44,967 nucleotides of DNA from Lentibacillus jeotgali (GCF_000224785.1 NZ_AGAV01000011.1:1-44967); one strand, 5' to 3'; positions 1 through 7,208 are shown, counted from the stretch's first letter. The notes: generated from the letters alone by a model not told the origin. Made by a program: numbers and translations.

Positions 1-63
1 CGCTTTTCTCTAATAAGGAATAGCTCAGCAAGTATCGCATATAAGGGTCATATTCTTGATAAC
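1..63 (+). repeat. GGGCGC intergenic repeat, copy 1 (cut by window edge)
   Basis: The left arm core is cut by the window edge (cgcttttctctaataagg), followed by a degenerate right arm and the typical tail gcatataagggtcatattcttgataac. It is close to copies 4 and 16. Confidence 0.75.
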
Positions 64-133
64 TTAAAGTCTGAATGGCCAATAATATGCTAAAATTTTA
101 TTAAAACAGAAATACAAATAGGTGGGAGATTGT

Positions 134-304
134 TTGATACAAGGATTCTTTTTTACTCTTATTGTCACTTTTCTCATTGTCTTGACTTTAAGTTACATAG
201 GTCAAAGGTTAATTGTAAACAAGAATAAACTTGATAAGAGGACAATTCAAGTGGTGGTTACACAAAGTTTGGTCATTGCTATATTACTTGCTTTTGTTTT
301 TTAA
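134..304 (+). CDS. Small membrane protein, unknown function
   Basis: I do not recognise the family. About 56 residues from a TTG start at 134. The GGTGGGAG ribosome binding site at 121-128 argues against the upstream GTG at 122, which lies inside it. Two hydrophobic segments (FFFTLIVTFLIVLTLSYIG and a C-terminal VIAILLAFVF) flank a short basic loop containing NKNKLDK, so this is probably a two-helix inner-membrane protein. It is the only gene between repeat copies 1 and 2. A possible -10 element (GCTAAAAT) lies near 90-97, just upstream. Unknown role; the coding call rests on the ribosome binding site and the hydrophobic pattern. Confidence 0.6.
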   Translation: MIQGFFFTLIVTFLIVLTLSYIGQRLIVNKNKLDKRTIQVVVTQSLVIAILLAFVF

Positions 305-306
305 AG

Positions 307-374
307 CAATTGAGGCGCCATTCCGGAATAAGTCTTGGTGCCCGTTCCATATGTAAGGGCAATGATACGGAATA
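307..374 (+). repeat. GGGCGC intergenic repeat, copy 2
   Basis: Begins caattgaGGCGCC, then attccggaataag, right arm GGTGCC, and tail gttccatatgtaagggc. It lies in the gap after the stop at 304 and reaches into the ribosome binding site of the next gene. Confidence 0.85.
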
Positions 375-394
375 AGGGAGGGGGGGGGGACAAC

Positions 395-1441
395 GTGGAA
401 CATATTTATGAAGTTATCATTATTGGTGCTAGTCAAGCTGGTATTGCTATGAGCCATCAATTAAAACAAAAAGGCATCAAAAGTCTACTGATGATCGATC
501 CCCAAAAACGTATTGGAGACTCTTGGCGTTCCCGTTATAAATCGCTAGTATTATTCACACCGAAGTCATATTCTGCTCTTCCAGGGTTAGAAATGCAAGG
601 TAATCCCGATTCTTACCCAACAAAGGATGAAATGGCTGATTACTTAGAAGGTTACGTAGCACACTTTAATTTGCCTCATAAAATGAATACTATGGTTACA
701 AGGGTTGAAAAGGAAAATAATTATTTTAACGTATTTACAGAAGATGAAAGGTTTCAATCAAGAAAAATAGTTATAGCCTCAGGGGCCTTTCAAAAACCAT
801 ATATACCACCTGTAATTCATAATGAGAACGAGTTATCACATATCCACTCTTCCTCATACACTGAACCTGAAGATCTTAATGATGGGATTGTATTGATTGT
901 AGGAGGCGGTAATTCAGGAGCGCAAATTGCGGTGGAGCTATCGGAGGATAGAGAAGTCATCCTTGCGATATCACATAAGTTAAAATTCCTCCCTTTACAA
1001 GTATTTGGAAAAAGTATTTTTTATTGGTTGGAGAAACTTCAACTTTTATATGCCGGTACAGATACAATTAGAGGCAAACTCTTTCAAAAAAGAAATGATC
1101 CTATATTTGGAAAAGAATTAAAACAAGCCATTAAAAATAAAAAGATATTGATTAAACCAAGGGTGATTGAAGTTATTGGAAATCAAGCTTTCTTTTCTGA
1201 TGGAAGCACAATGAAAATTGATCAAATCATATGGGCAACTGGTTTTATTCCTTCTTGTGAAATTATTCATATAGATGGAGCACTTGATAAAAATGGAGGA
1301 AGACCTTTACATCATCGAGGTATCAGTCCAATTGAGGGGCTTTATTACATTGGACTACCTTGGCAACATAGTCGTGGGTCAGCCCTTGTTTGTGGTGTTG
1401 GGAAAGATGCAATGTACATAATGGATAAATTGACAAGATAA
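395..1441 (+). CDS. FAD/NAD(P)-dependent oxidoreductase (CzcO/flavin monooxygenase-like)
   Basis: About 348 residues from a GTG start at 395, directly after a G-rich ribosome binding site (371-389). The upstream in-frame residues from 335 lie in repeat copy 2 and are unlikely to be translated. The N-terminus has an FAD-binding Rossmann motif (IIIGASQAGIAMSHQL) and the middle has a second nucleotide-binding motif (VLIVGGGNSGAQIAVEL) for NAD(P). The ATG-type motif WATGFIP lies near the C-terminus, as in flavoprotein monooxygenases of the CzcO/YhiN-like group. It probably oxidises a small organic or sulfur/nitrogen compound with NADPH in the cytoplasm; the substrate is unknown. It is the only gene between repeats 2 and 3. 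Family call firm, substrate unknown. Confidence 0.85.
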   Translation: MEHIYEVIIIGASQAGIAMSHQLKQKGIKSLLMIDPQKRIGDSWRSRYKSLVLFTPKSYSALPGLEMQGNPDSYPTKDEMADYLEGYVAHFNLPHKMNTMVTRVEKENNYFNVFTEDERFQSRKIVIASGAFQKPYIPPVIHNENELSHIHSSSYTEPEDLNDGIVLIVGGGNSGAQIAVELSEDREVILAISHKLKFLPLQVFGKSIFYWLEKLQLLYAGTDTIRGKLFQKRNDPIFGKELKQAIKNKKILIKPRVIEVIGNQAFFSDGSTMKIDQIIWATGFIPSCEIIHIDGALDKNGGRPLHHRGISPIEGLYYIGLPWQHSRGSALVCGVGKDAMYIMDKLTR

Positions 1442-1447
1442 ATCTTC

Positions 1448-1514
1448 AACAATACGAAGGGCGCCATTCTGGAATATGACACTTGGCGCCTGTTTATAAG
1501 GGCCAGATTATGAA
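1448..1514 (+). repeat. GGGCGC intergenic repeat, copy 3
   Basis: GGGCGCC, then attctggaatatgacactt, right arm GGCGCC, then tgtttataagggccagatta. The outer arms caacaat and gatta(tg) are imperfectly complementary. It begins 7 bases after the stop of the oxidoreductase. Confidence 0.9.
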
Positions 1515-1530
1515 ATTAGGAGTTGTATGT

Positions 1531-2070
1531 ATGAATTTTATTATTAGACAGGAGCAGGAAATTGATTATGAATCAACTGAGAAGGTTGTAAAAATTGCAT
1601 TTGTTTCTGCGGAACAAAGTGATCAGGATGAGCATAACTTGGTTTCACGAATCAGGAAATCCGATGTATTGGTTCCCGAATTATCTTTAGTGGCTGTTGA
1701 CAAAGATAAGAATGAAATACTCGGGCATATTCTTTTATCGAAGGTGTTAATTGGTAATGGTGACAATCAAAAAGTGAAGTCATTGGCACTCGCACCCGTT
1801 TCTGTTTTACCTGATTATCAAAATAAAGGTATAGGAACGTCCCTAATAAAGAGGGTATTAGAAAAAGCAAAGGAGCTTCGATATCAGTCAATTATTGTAT
1901 TAGGTCATCCAGAATATTATCCGAAATTTGGCTTTAAGAAGGCATCTCTATGGCAAATTAAAGCGCCATTTGCAGTACCTGAAGAAGCATTAATGGCTAT
2001 TGAATTACAGGAAGGCTCCCTTGATAATGTTTCTGGTGTAATTGAATATCCGAGTGTCTTTTTTGAATAA
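1531..2070 (+). CDS. GNAT family N-acetyltransferase (YhbS-like)
   Basis: About 179 residues from ATG at 1531, with TTAGGAG 8 bases upstream; the earlier in-frame codons lie in repeat copy 3. The acetyl-CoA-binding motif A is clear: VLPDYQNKGIGTSLIKRV, the Q/RxxGxG/A signature of GNAT enzymes. It is followed by the HPEYYPKFGFKKA segment typical of the COG3153 (YhbS) group. It transfers an acetyl group from acetyl-CoA to an unknown amine. Single gene between repeats 3 and 4. GNAT enzymes are frequent cargo in cassette-like regions; the acceptor cannot be read from the sequence. Confidence 0.88.
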   Translation: MNFIIRQEQEIDYESTEKVVKIAFVSAEQSDQDEHNLVSRIRKSDVLVPELSLVAVDKDKNEILGHILLSKVLIGNGDNQKVKSLALAPVSVLPDYQNKGIGTSLIKRVLEKAKELRYQSIIVLGHPEYYPKFGFKKASLWQIKAPFAVPEEALMAIELQEGSLDNVSGVIEYPSVFFE

Positions 2071-2074
2071 GGTA

Positions 2075-2146
2075 TTCAATTAACGGGCGCTTTTCCCTAA
2101 TAAGGGATAGCGCCACAATCGCATATAAGGGCCAGATTGTGAAATA
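2075..2146 (+). repeat. GGGCGC intergenic repeat, copy 4 (best hairpin)
   Basis: The cleanest copy. The inner hairpin GGCGCTtTTCCCT / AAGGGATAGCGCC is nearly perfect with a very short loop. A second inverted pair follows, ACAATC (2115-2120) and GATTGT (2135-2140), around gcatataagggcca. No T-run follows, so it does not look like a terminator. Confidence 0.92.
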
Positions 2147-2174
2147 AGATATAAATTTCTTAGGGGGGGATAAA

Positions 2175-2390
2175 TTGGGCAGTGATAACGAAACACCTGA
2201 AGAAAGAAGAGAGAGACTAAGACAAGAAGAATGGAAAGGCAACCCAACTGGTAACTTAAGGGATTCATTTCATAGAAGTTCTAATGGAAGTCTAGTTGAA
2301 TTAGTTGGTGGTTTAGGTTGGAAGGGTACTGGTATAATCATTCTTGTATTGATATTAGGGTTTATAATATATGCTGTTTTCTTTCGCTAA
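2175..2390 (+). CDS. DUF6366 family small membrane protein
   Basis: 71 residues from a TTG start, with TAGGGGGGGA about 6 bases upstream. The N-terminal half is charged and polar (ETPEERRERLRQEEWKGNP), followed by GNLRDSF and the family-typical VGGLGWKGTGIIILVLI, then a single C-terminal transmembrane helix ending AVFFR. I recognise this as the DUF6366 family found in Bacillaceae; function unknown. Probably a tail-anchored membrane protein with its N-terminus in the cytoplasm. Single gene between repeats 4 and 5. Confidence 0.8.
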   Translation: MGSDNETPEERRERLRQEEWKGNPTGNLRDSFHRSSNGSLVELVGGLGWKGTGIIILVLILGFIIYAVFFR

Positions 2391-2438
2391 CGGCTGCTTT
2401 TCCTAAGTTAGGAATTAGACCTGATAACGTATAGGGGG
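2391..2438 (+). repeat. Degenerate GGGCGC-type repeat, copy 5
   Basis: Reads cggctgcttttcctaagttagg, then attagacctgataacgtatagg. The core is decayed (GGCTGC for GGGCGC), but position (just after a stop codon) and order match the other copies. Confidence 0.4.
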
Positions 2439-2440
2439 TA

Positions 2441-2572
2441 ATGTTGAAAATGAGGACGTTATTAGAACTTTTACGTATTATTTTTATTTTTGCACTGCTT
2501 AATCAATTACTAAGGGGGGATCAGCGTGGAAGACCAATTTTTTGTTGGCTGGGGAACTCTTACCCTTATTAA
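2441..2572 (+). CDS. Possible 43-residue hydrophobic peptide
   Basis: ATG at 2441, or a second ATG at 2450, follows ATAGGGGG. The peptide has a hydrophobic core (LLELLRIIFIFALLNQLL), then a tail read in the frame next to the following gene. It overlaps the 2526-2702 gene by 47 bases. The natural protein may end near NQLL with the tail a product of a shifted junction, or it may be a leader peptide. Family unknown; weak call. Confidence 0.3.
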   Translation: MLKMRTLLELLRIIFIFALLNQLLRGDQRGRPIFCWLGNSYPY

Positions 2573-2702
2573 CGCTGGATTGGCACAAGGGAAAAACAGA
2601 TCGGGTCTTAATTGGTTTTTCATTTCTTTGTTCCTTGGCCCGATAGCAACCCTTATATTAGTAACCTTAGAAAAGATGCCAGAAGAAGAAAAAGCCAATT
2701 AA
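2526..2702 (+). CDS. Small membrane protein (58 aa), unknown function
   Basis: GTG start at 2526 with AAGGGGGGAT about 6 bases upstream. Residues 1-25 are mildly hydrophobic (FVGWGTLTLINAGLAQG), a basic KNRSG turn follows, then one strong transmembrane segment (WFFISLFLGPIATLILV) and an acidic tail EEEKAN. The arrangement 'amphipathic segment, KNRSG-type turn, helix, acidic tail' is coherent and the ribosome binding site is strong, so I take it as real. No function recognised. It lies between degenerate repeats 5 and 6. Confidence 0.6.
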   Translation: MEDQFFVGWGTLTLINAGLAQGKNRSGLNWFFISLFLGPIATLILVTLEKMPEEEKAN

Positions 2703-2728
2703 AATTGGATATTTTTGCCATCGAAACT

Positions 2729-2786
2729 TCCGCGAAATAATTCTTTGCGCATATTATTGCTTCATCGGAACATTTAACGGAATTAG
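2729..2786 (+). repeat. Degenerate repeat, copy 6
   Basis: Contains cttccgcgaaataattctttgcgc followed by atattattgcttcatcggaac. The piece ttattgcttcatcgg recurs at 7144-7158 in another degenerate copy, which supports a variant tail type of the same repeat family. Confidence 0.35.
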
Positions 2787-2852
2787 GCTAGTTTAAGAAA
2801 AATGGCGTATTGTGAATGAAAAACAAAATCGCTATAAAAAGGGGAAAGTGAA

Positions 2853-3455
2853 TTGAAAAGAAGGTTAGGTATTTTAATATTAACCATCATATTTGCTTTT
2901 GTTTTAAGTGCTTGTGATAACGACAGCAGTAATATCAATACCGATACGAACACTATTTCCAGTACTGATTTATCAAAGATGGAAAAAGCGATTCTTTCAA
3001 CAACTTCAGATGAATCATTTGTTTTTAATTTCAATATAGATAACAAATATAATGAAATGTCTGTAAAGGTAGAGAAATATAAAAAAGGAGACCTAGTCGA
3101 TGATAAATTAACCCAAATATCATTAGAGGTTAGTGATGGTGAGGGAACGATTATTATTACATCTCAGAAAGACAATGCTGAGGTGAATCACTCTGCATTT
3201 AATATTGGTATCAGCAGTGGCGGAAGTACAGGATCGACAAGTGTATTAGATAATGATATAGAGAAAAAAGGTACTATGGGAACCTTTCAAGAAAATGAAA
3301 TATCTATAGAAAACGGAGAAGCAGTATTGTCAGGGATTGCTATATCTAATAACGAAAATAATTCAATGTCTTTTCGGTCAAATTTTTACGAGGATTCTAG
3401 TGAAATGAAAAAATATGATGTTGTTTATTTGTTTAAAGCTAAACCTATAAGGTGA
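2853..3455 (+). CDS. Putative lipoprotein, unknown function
   Basis: 200 residues from TTG at 2853, after AAAGGGGAAAG. The signal peptide is KRRLGILILTIIFAFVLSAC with lipobox LSAC; Cys21 would be lipidated and the protein anchored on the outer face of the membrane. The mature part begins with a Ser/Thr/Asn/Asp-rich linker (DNDSSNINTDTNT), as in many Bacillaceae lipoproteins, then a roughly 150-residue soluble domain I do not recognise. Single gene between repeats 6 and 7. Probably a cell-envelope sensor or adhesin-type domain, but nothing identifies it. Confidence 0.75.
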   Translation: MKRRLGILILTIIFAFVLSACDNDSSNINTDTNTISSTDLSKMEKAILSTTSDESFVFNFNIDNKYNEMSVKVEKYKKGDLVDDKLTQISLEVSDGEGTIIITSQKDNAEVNHSAFNIGISSGGSTGSTSVLDNDIEKKGTMGTFQENEISIENGEAVLSGIAISNNENNSMSFRSNFYEDSSEMKKYDVVYLFKAKPIR

Positions 3456-3476
3456 ATTTTTATATGATATTTCTTC

Positions 3477-3490
3477 ATCAATCGGGCGCC
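3477..3490 (+). repeat. GGGCGC repeat copy 7, left half (split by intron)
   Basis: Reads catcaatcGGGCGCC and then stops; the group II intron at 3491-4348 follows. The right half resumes at 4349. Confidence 0.8.
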
Positions 3491-4348
3491 GTTCGACAAG
3501 ATATGCTATAAGCGTTTTGAAGCGTGAAATGCAGAGGATTACTTAATTAATCCAAACTTTACAACGGAGGATGGGAATGACGGAACCATGTTTCCCGAAA
3601 CCATCCCGTCAATACTCCTGCCTGCGTCATGACTGACAGGTCATGGGGTTTGAAGAACAGGTAGATTCGGCAGAACGAAGGCTGAAGCCACTCCATAGGA
3701 GAAGGTATGCTAACGGATATGCCGCGCGGCTGAAAAACTGGATAAGGTGAGAATGTTCTCGTGAAAGGGAACTGACGAACTTCCGAATGTACGGGTCTAA
3801 AGATTGAACATAAGGAAACCTTATGGGTCATCCAACGATGGCGTGAGTGGTGTAGAGTAAAAATGCGCCCTCTGAAATACGCTATACCGGACAACGGCGG
3901 TATCCAGCTCACAGGCTTATAGGAAGCACCTACGTCCAGAATAGATAGCTACGTTGTAAGGCACTTGGAAAGCAAGGAACGTTGAAACAAGGACTGTCAT
4001 CTGAAACGGTTGCTATAAGGCTTATGCCAAAAAGCATTTATTCTTGTGAGGGTAGGGGCATGACTGATGAAGCTTCTGTAATGGAAGTGGAGGAACAGCC
4101 CCAAGTCTAGCGAATGGAACGATGGTTTTCCAAGCGTGCATCGCACCGATCGGGTAGGAATGTGTGACTTTACACAGTGCGAGCTTTCAAACACAAGGTT
4201 TGATGTGACCTCTTTGTTTGAAGGTAACGAGGAACTTATCATCTAGTAGACTCAGTTAGAGGGAGCGCGGAGTGCGGGGAAACTTGCACGCTCCTTGTGG
4301 AGCAGGGGAAAAGCTGGAGATAACTTCAAAGGCTTACCTATTGCTGAC
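3491..4348 (+). mobile_element. ORF-less group II intron, copy A
   Basis: About 858 bp with no plausible coding frame. It starts GTTCGAC (group II 5' consensus GUGYG-like) and ends with a domain V/VI-like region: GGAGCGcgGAGTGCGG, a GAAA loop, TTGCACGCTCC near 4261-4293, then AGCTGGAGATAACTTCAAAGG with a candidate branch-point A and 3' end TTGCTGAC. The block 3791-4348 is repeated with about 90% identity at 34515-35044 plus 36993-37038, where it is broken by another intron, which confirms that this is one mobile unit. It lacks a reverse transcriptase and would need one in trans. It interrupts repeat copy 7 exactly after GGGCGC(C). Exact ends are inferred from the uninterrupted repeat at 10850-10900. 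Confidence 0.75.
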
Positions 4349-4393
4349 AGTTGGGGAATAAAGACCAGCGCCCAAATGCCATTGCAGGGCACG
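4349..4393 (+). repeat. GGGCGC repeat copy 7, right half
   Basis: agttggggaataaagacca, right arm GCGCCC, aaatgccattgcagggcacg. Identical in layout to copy 13 at 10856-10900, where GGGCGC is directly attached. Confidence 0.85.
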
Positions 4394-4550
4394 TTTATGT
4401 AACACGGTAAGGTAGAAGGGAACAAGTACCTGTCAGTTAGAGCATCGTTATTTGGTTCGTGCATAATACGGTTCATGAGCATACTGCTTAATAAAGTTAT
4501 GGGCAGTCTGCTAGAATATATTCGAGAATGATAAAGGGAGGAAGTGCTAT

Positions 4551-5063
4551 ATGAGTCGACACATTGCAGTCCTTGTAACAGACATGGTAGAAGAAATTGA
4601 ATTAACTGATCCTGTGAAAGCTTACAAAGAGGCTGGGCATACGGTAGATATTATCAGTAATGAAGCAAAAAAAACCATCAATGGCAAAAATGGAGACGAA
4701 ATACAAGCGGATAGAGGCATAGATGAAGTAAATGCAAACGATTATGATGCATTACTCGTACCTGGCGGGTTTTCTCCTGACTTACTACGTATTAATCCGA
4801 AGAATAGTGAGTTTGCGAAAACATTTTTCCAAGACAATAAACCCATATTTTCAATTTGCCATGGTCCACAGTTTCTCGTTAATACAGACCAACTAAAAGG
4901 TAGAGAGCTAACAAGTTTTGTTTCCGTAAGAAAAGACTTGGAAAATGCAGGAGCAACTGTAAAAGATGAAGAAGTAATCGTAGATGGAAACCTTGTAACA
5001 AGCAGAACACCTGATGATCTTCCTGCATTCAATCGCGAATCTCTAAAGCTTTTAGAAAAATAA
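4551..5063 (+). CDS. DJ-1/PfpI family protein (general stress protein 18 / YfkM-like), copy A
   Basis: 170 residues from ATG with AAGGGAGGAAG 8 bases upstream. It is a full-length one-domain DJ-1/PfpI protein: N-terminal flavodoxin-like strand (IAVLVTDMVEEIEL), the conserved Glu near residue 16-18, VPGGFSPDLLR, and the nucleophile elbow FSICHGPQFL with Cys103-His104. Family members act as deglycases/peptidase-like stress proteins on glycated or damaged protein; B. subtilis YfkM is a general stress protein. The protein is identical to that at 11058-11570. It has its own terminator. Carried on a duplicated repeat-to-repeat unit. Confidence 0.92.
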   Translation: MSRHIAVLVTDMVEEIELTDPVKAYKEAGHTVDIISNEAKKTINGKNGDEIQADRGIDEVNANDYDALLVPGGFSPDLLRINPKNSEFAKTFFQDNKPIFSICHGPQFLVNTDQLKGRELTSFVSVRKDLENAGATVKDEEVIVDGNLVTSRTPDDLPAFNRESLKLLEK

Positions 5064-5078
5064 TTTGTCAATCGTATA

Positions 5079-5117
5079 GGGGGGCTGTTAATCATGCAGC
5101 CTCTCTTTATTTTTTAT
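5079..5117 (+). terminator. Rho-independent terminator after DJ-1/PfpI copy A
   Basis: GGGGGGCTG (5079-5087) pairs with CAGCCTCTC (5096-5104), including two G-U pairs, then a T-rich tail. The same structure is present in copy B. Confidence 0.75.
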
Positions 5118-5163
5118 TTGATAATAGACAAAGCGCTCATGCCCATCTGCCATGATCTTCGTC

Positions 5164-5220
5164 AACCGGGCGCAAGAAAGGAATAATTGTGTCCAGTCTT
5201 TTTGATAAGTCCAGATTAGA
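5164..5220 (+). repeat. GGGCGC repeat, copy 8 (right arm decayed)
   Basis: GGGCGC, aagaaaggaataattgt, gtccagtctttttgataag, tccagatta. The core and tail are recognisable but the GCGCC arm is lost. Confidence 0.65.
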
Positions 5221-5238
5221 ATAAGGGTTGTGTGGAAA

Positions 5239-5256
5239 GGCACCCTGCTGGGTGCC
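5239..5256 (-). terminator. Hairpin terminator for the minus-strand 50-residue gene
   Basis: GGCACCC, loop, GGGTGCC: a perfect 7-bp stem, followed on the minus strand by TTTCC. It lies 5 bases after the stop of the minus-strand ORF. Confidence 0.6.
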
Positions 5257-5261
5257 AATTT

Positions 5262-5414
5262 CTAGCTCTTTAAGGATTTTTCGATGTCATCTAACTTAGA
5301 TTCCAAATTCATCACGTAAGTTTCAGTCCCCGATGTATGTGAACTTATGGATTCAAGCTCTTGATGAATTAAAGTGAGCAAACTGATAATCTTATCTGAT
5401 TGTTCTTCAGTCAT
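5262..5414 (-). CDS. Small coiled-coil-like protein (50 aa), unknown
   Basis: ATG on the minus strand at 5414, preceded by GGGGAGG at good distance. The sequence begins MTEEQSDKIISLLTLIHQEL and ends ESKLDDIEKSLKS. It is acidic with heptad-like Leu/Ile spacing, probably one or two amphipathic helices. No homologue recognised. It is one of the few minus-strand genes among the repeats and is followed by its own hairpin. Divergent from the YjcQ-like gene at 5508. Confidence 0.65.
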   Translation of the reverse strand: MTEEQSDKIISLLTLIHQELESISSHTSGTETYVMNLESKLDDIEKSLKS

Positions 5415-5507
5415 TTACATACCTCCCCTATAGTGACATAATTCGATTTAAATAAAGGAAAATCCTTCTTTTTGTAGAAGTTATTCGAAGGGAGGAGGTG
5501 GAGAAAA

Positions 5508-5798
5508 TTGAATAAAAAACAGAAACTAAGGTATGCAATTTTAAAAGAGGTGTATGAGAATAATACTCCTTTATCAGAAAAAGACTTTCATGTAGAAGAA
5601 GAGGAGTTCGATGAGGCGGTAAGATTTCTCACGAGGGAGAATTATCTAATGGGTGTTATGTACGCTGATAATAGACCTCACTTAAATAAAATCGGCCCTG
5701 AGTTGACTGAAAAAGGTGAAAGGTATTTAGATGAACATAGCGCACTAAGTAAGACGTATAAAGGGTTAAAAGAAGTAAGGGAATGGTTTAAATTGTAG
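5508..5798 (+). CDS. YjcQ-family winged-helix protein
   Basis: 96 residues from TTG at 5508 with GGGAGGAGGTGG upstream. The pattern MNKKQKLRYAILKEVYENN, then a FLTRENYLMGV strand-helix, LTEKGERYLDEHSAL and KEVREWFKL matches the YjcQ family, small winged-helix DNA-binding-like proteins often found in prophages and mobile regions. LTEKGERYL is the wing/'TxxG' end of a winged helix. A related gene follows at 5943 (both share KLRYxIxKE and GExYxDExSxLxxxY). Probably a small transcription regulator of unknown target. Confidence 0.75.
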   Translation: MNKKQKLRYAILKEVYENNTPLSEKDFHVEEEEFDEAVRFLTRENYLMGVMYADNRPHLNKIGPELTEKGERYLDEHSALSKTYKGLKEVREWFKL

Positions 5799-5840
5799 CA
5801 TGTTTGCGAGATAGCCTGCCACACTATCTATGTTGTAAAT

Positions 5841-5867
5841 GGGAACCATTCTTGGATAATGGTTCCC
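5841..5867 (+). terminator. Strong hairpin between the two YjcQ-like genes
   Basis: GGGAACCATT and AATGGTTCCC form a perfect 10-bp stem with a 7-base loop. The T-tail is weak (tcattcatt), so it may be an attenuator or a factor-dependent terminator. Confidence 0.5.
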
Positions 5868-5887
5868 TCATTCATTGGGTTACATTG

Positions 5888-5893
5888 TATAAT
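5888..5893 (+). promoter_or_regulatory. Candidate -10 box upstream of the second YjcQ-like gene
   Basis: A perfect TATAAT lies 50 bases before the ATG at 5943. No good -35 hexamer is seen at 16-18 bases, so the call is tentative. Confidence 0.35.
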
Positions 5894-5942
5894 AGTGTAG
5901 GAAAGAATTGAAATAAATTGTTGATGAGGAGATGTTGAATTT

Positions 5943-6224
5943 ATGGGGTTCAGCCGAAGAAAGTTGAGATATTCAATAATAAAAGAATTTGATAAAGGAG
6001 AACGGCCTACTCATGAAACGTTTGGCGTTAATCAGGAAGATTATGTGAAATTTCTTCGTGAACTGCAGGATGATGGGTATATTACTGGAATTACCTTTAC
6101 AAAAACATCGCTTTTAGGAAGACCGAGACCCACTCCGTTAGGTGAAAAGTATGTAGATGAAAATTCGCCATTAGCAAGGTCTTATAGAACCGCCAAGGAG
6201 CTAAGGGATTGGATAAGGCTTTAA
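5943..6224 (+). CDS. YjcQ-family winged-helix protein, second paralogue
   Basis: 93 residues from ATG at 5943. Begins MGFSRRKLRYSIIKEFDKGE, with the central segment LRELQDDGYITGITF and the end LGEKYVDENSPLARSYRTAKELRDWIRL. It aligns along its whole length with the 5508 gene but is clearly diverged, so this is an old duplication. A DNA-binding winged helix is likely; target unknown. It has its own possible -10 box and is separated from the first paralogue by a hairpin. Confidence 0.75.
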   Translation: MGFSRRKLRYSIIKEFDKGERPTHETFGVNQEDYVKFLRELQDDGYITGITFTKTSLLGRPRPTPLGEKYVDENSPLARSYRTAKELRDWIRL

Positions 6225-6251
6225 AATTAAATTTTGGAAAAGTAACTTTTG

Positions 6252-6290
6252 TCAATAAGAACGGACGCCAAATAGTGTTTTATTAAAAAA
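6252..6290 (+). repeat. Degenerate repeat, copy 9
   Basis: aataagaacGGACGCC then aaatagtgttttatt. Only the left arm resembles the consensus; position right after a stop codon supports it. Confidence 0.3.
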
Positions 6291-6302
6291 AGGGGGGGTC
6301 AC

Positions 6303-7096
6303 TTGAATAATATTTTTGATTATTTATCTGAGGAAAATAAAAAAACTGATTTAGAAGAGTTCATAAGTGATTTTGAAAAAGCAGAATACCTACAGAGGCT
6401 ACTAATTAATATGAGTACTAACGACGGACCAGTCGATAACGAACATTATATAGAACTTAGAAGGCATTTCTTAAAAAATGAAAAAACTAAACAATTGTTA
6501 CCTTGCTATGTAATAAATAATAGAGATCTTTCACAGTTTTGGCAGTTTATAAAATATAAATTCCCTACATATGCTGAAAGAAGACGATTTATTTGGGATG
6601 ATTTTAATAAGCTACTGTCATATCTTGAGGATCATGAAAATTCACCTTTAATTGAATCAATTAATGATAATTTGCGTGTACTTAATTCTGAACACGTTAT
6701 CAATTATTGGAACACAGCTATAGAGAGAAAAGCCAATGATCCTGAAGGTGCTATCACTTTTCCAGGACACTGGTGGAAGGTGTTTTGAAACATATATTAG
6801 ATGAAAGAAATATAACATACCACAAAAATACTAATTTACCCGACATGTATAAGATGGTGGCTAATGAACTTAATTTATCACCAGAACAACATGATTTAAA
6901 GCTTTTCAAAAAAATTTTAGGCGGATGCTCATCAATCGTTAATGGTTTAGGTAATTTAAGAAATGCACATGGAGACGCTCATGGAAAAGGTAAGGTACGA
7001 TATTATAAGCCCGATATTCGTCATGCAGAACTAGCAGTTAATTTAGCTGGTTCCATGTCCCTATTCCTGATACAAACCCATCAAGATGATGGTTAA
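6303..7096 (+). pseudogene. Abortive-infection (Abi_C) family gene broken by a frameshift
   Basis: The first frame (TTG 6303, AGGGGGGG upstream) gives 160 residues ending ...DPEGAITFPGHWWKVF. The second frame continues from about 6765 as TLVEGVLKHILDERN and then KILGGCSSIVNGLGNLRNAHGDAHGKG, ending at 7096. In the Abi_C family these join without a break (DPEGAIT...RTLVE...KHILDER), so the gene has lost one base or gained two near the T-run at 6757-6761. Intact it would be about 265 residues. Abi_C domains are HEPN-like helical bundles; the RNxxGDxHG motif is present. Likely a phage-defence gene now inactive, unless the shift is a sequencing error. Confidence 0.8.
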
Positions 7097-7112
7097 ATTT
7101 TTACCCATTAAT

Positions 7113-7173
7113 GACCGCATATCAGGAACAGGAACACTCCAGTTATTGCTTCATCGGTCAGATTGTTGAAGTG
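7113..7173 (+). repeat. Degenerate repeat, copy 10
   Basis: gaccgcatatcaggaacaggaac, actccagttattgcttcatcgg, tcagattgttgaag. The tail end (agattgttgaa) is typical of the family; the GGGCGC core is decayed. Confidence 0.4.
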
Positions 7174-7208
7174 GGAATAATAATCTTTGAAGGTGGAAAA
7201 TAGATTTT

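Larger units (their letters stand above)
4349..5173 (+). repeat. Duplicated cassette, copy A (DJ-1/PfpI unit)
   Basis: 825 bp, collinear without gaps with 10856-11680 (offset 6507) and about 8 scattered differences that I could count, all outside the gene. The homology begins right after the GGGCGC of one repeat and ends with the GGGCGC of the next; beyond it the sequences differ at once (aagaaagg here, taatcagg in copy B). Confidence 0.92.

Noticed and set aside
2075-2146. GGGCGC repeats as simple rho-independent terminators
   Set aside because: No T-runs follow the hairpins, several genes already have separate terminators before the repeat, and orientation does not follow gene strand.
3559-4482. 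Open frames on the minus strand within the ORF-less intron
   Set aside because: They lack ribosome binding sites, have odd composition, and the region is duplicated as a structured RNA at 34515-35044.
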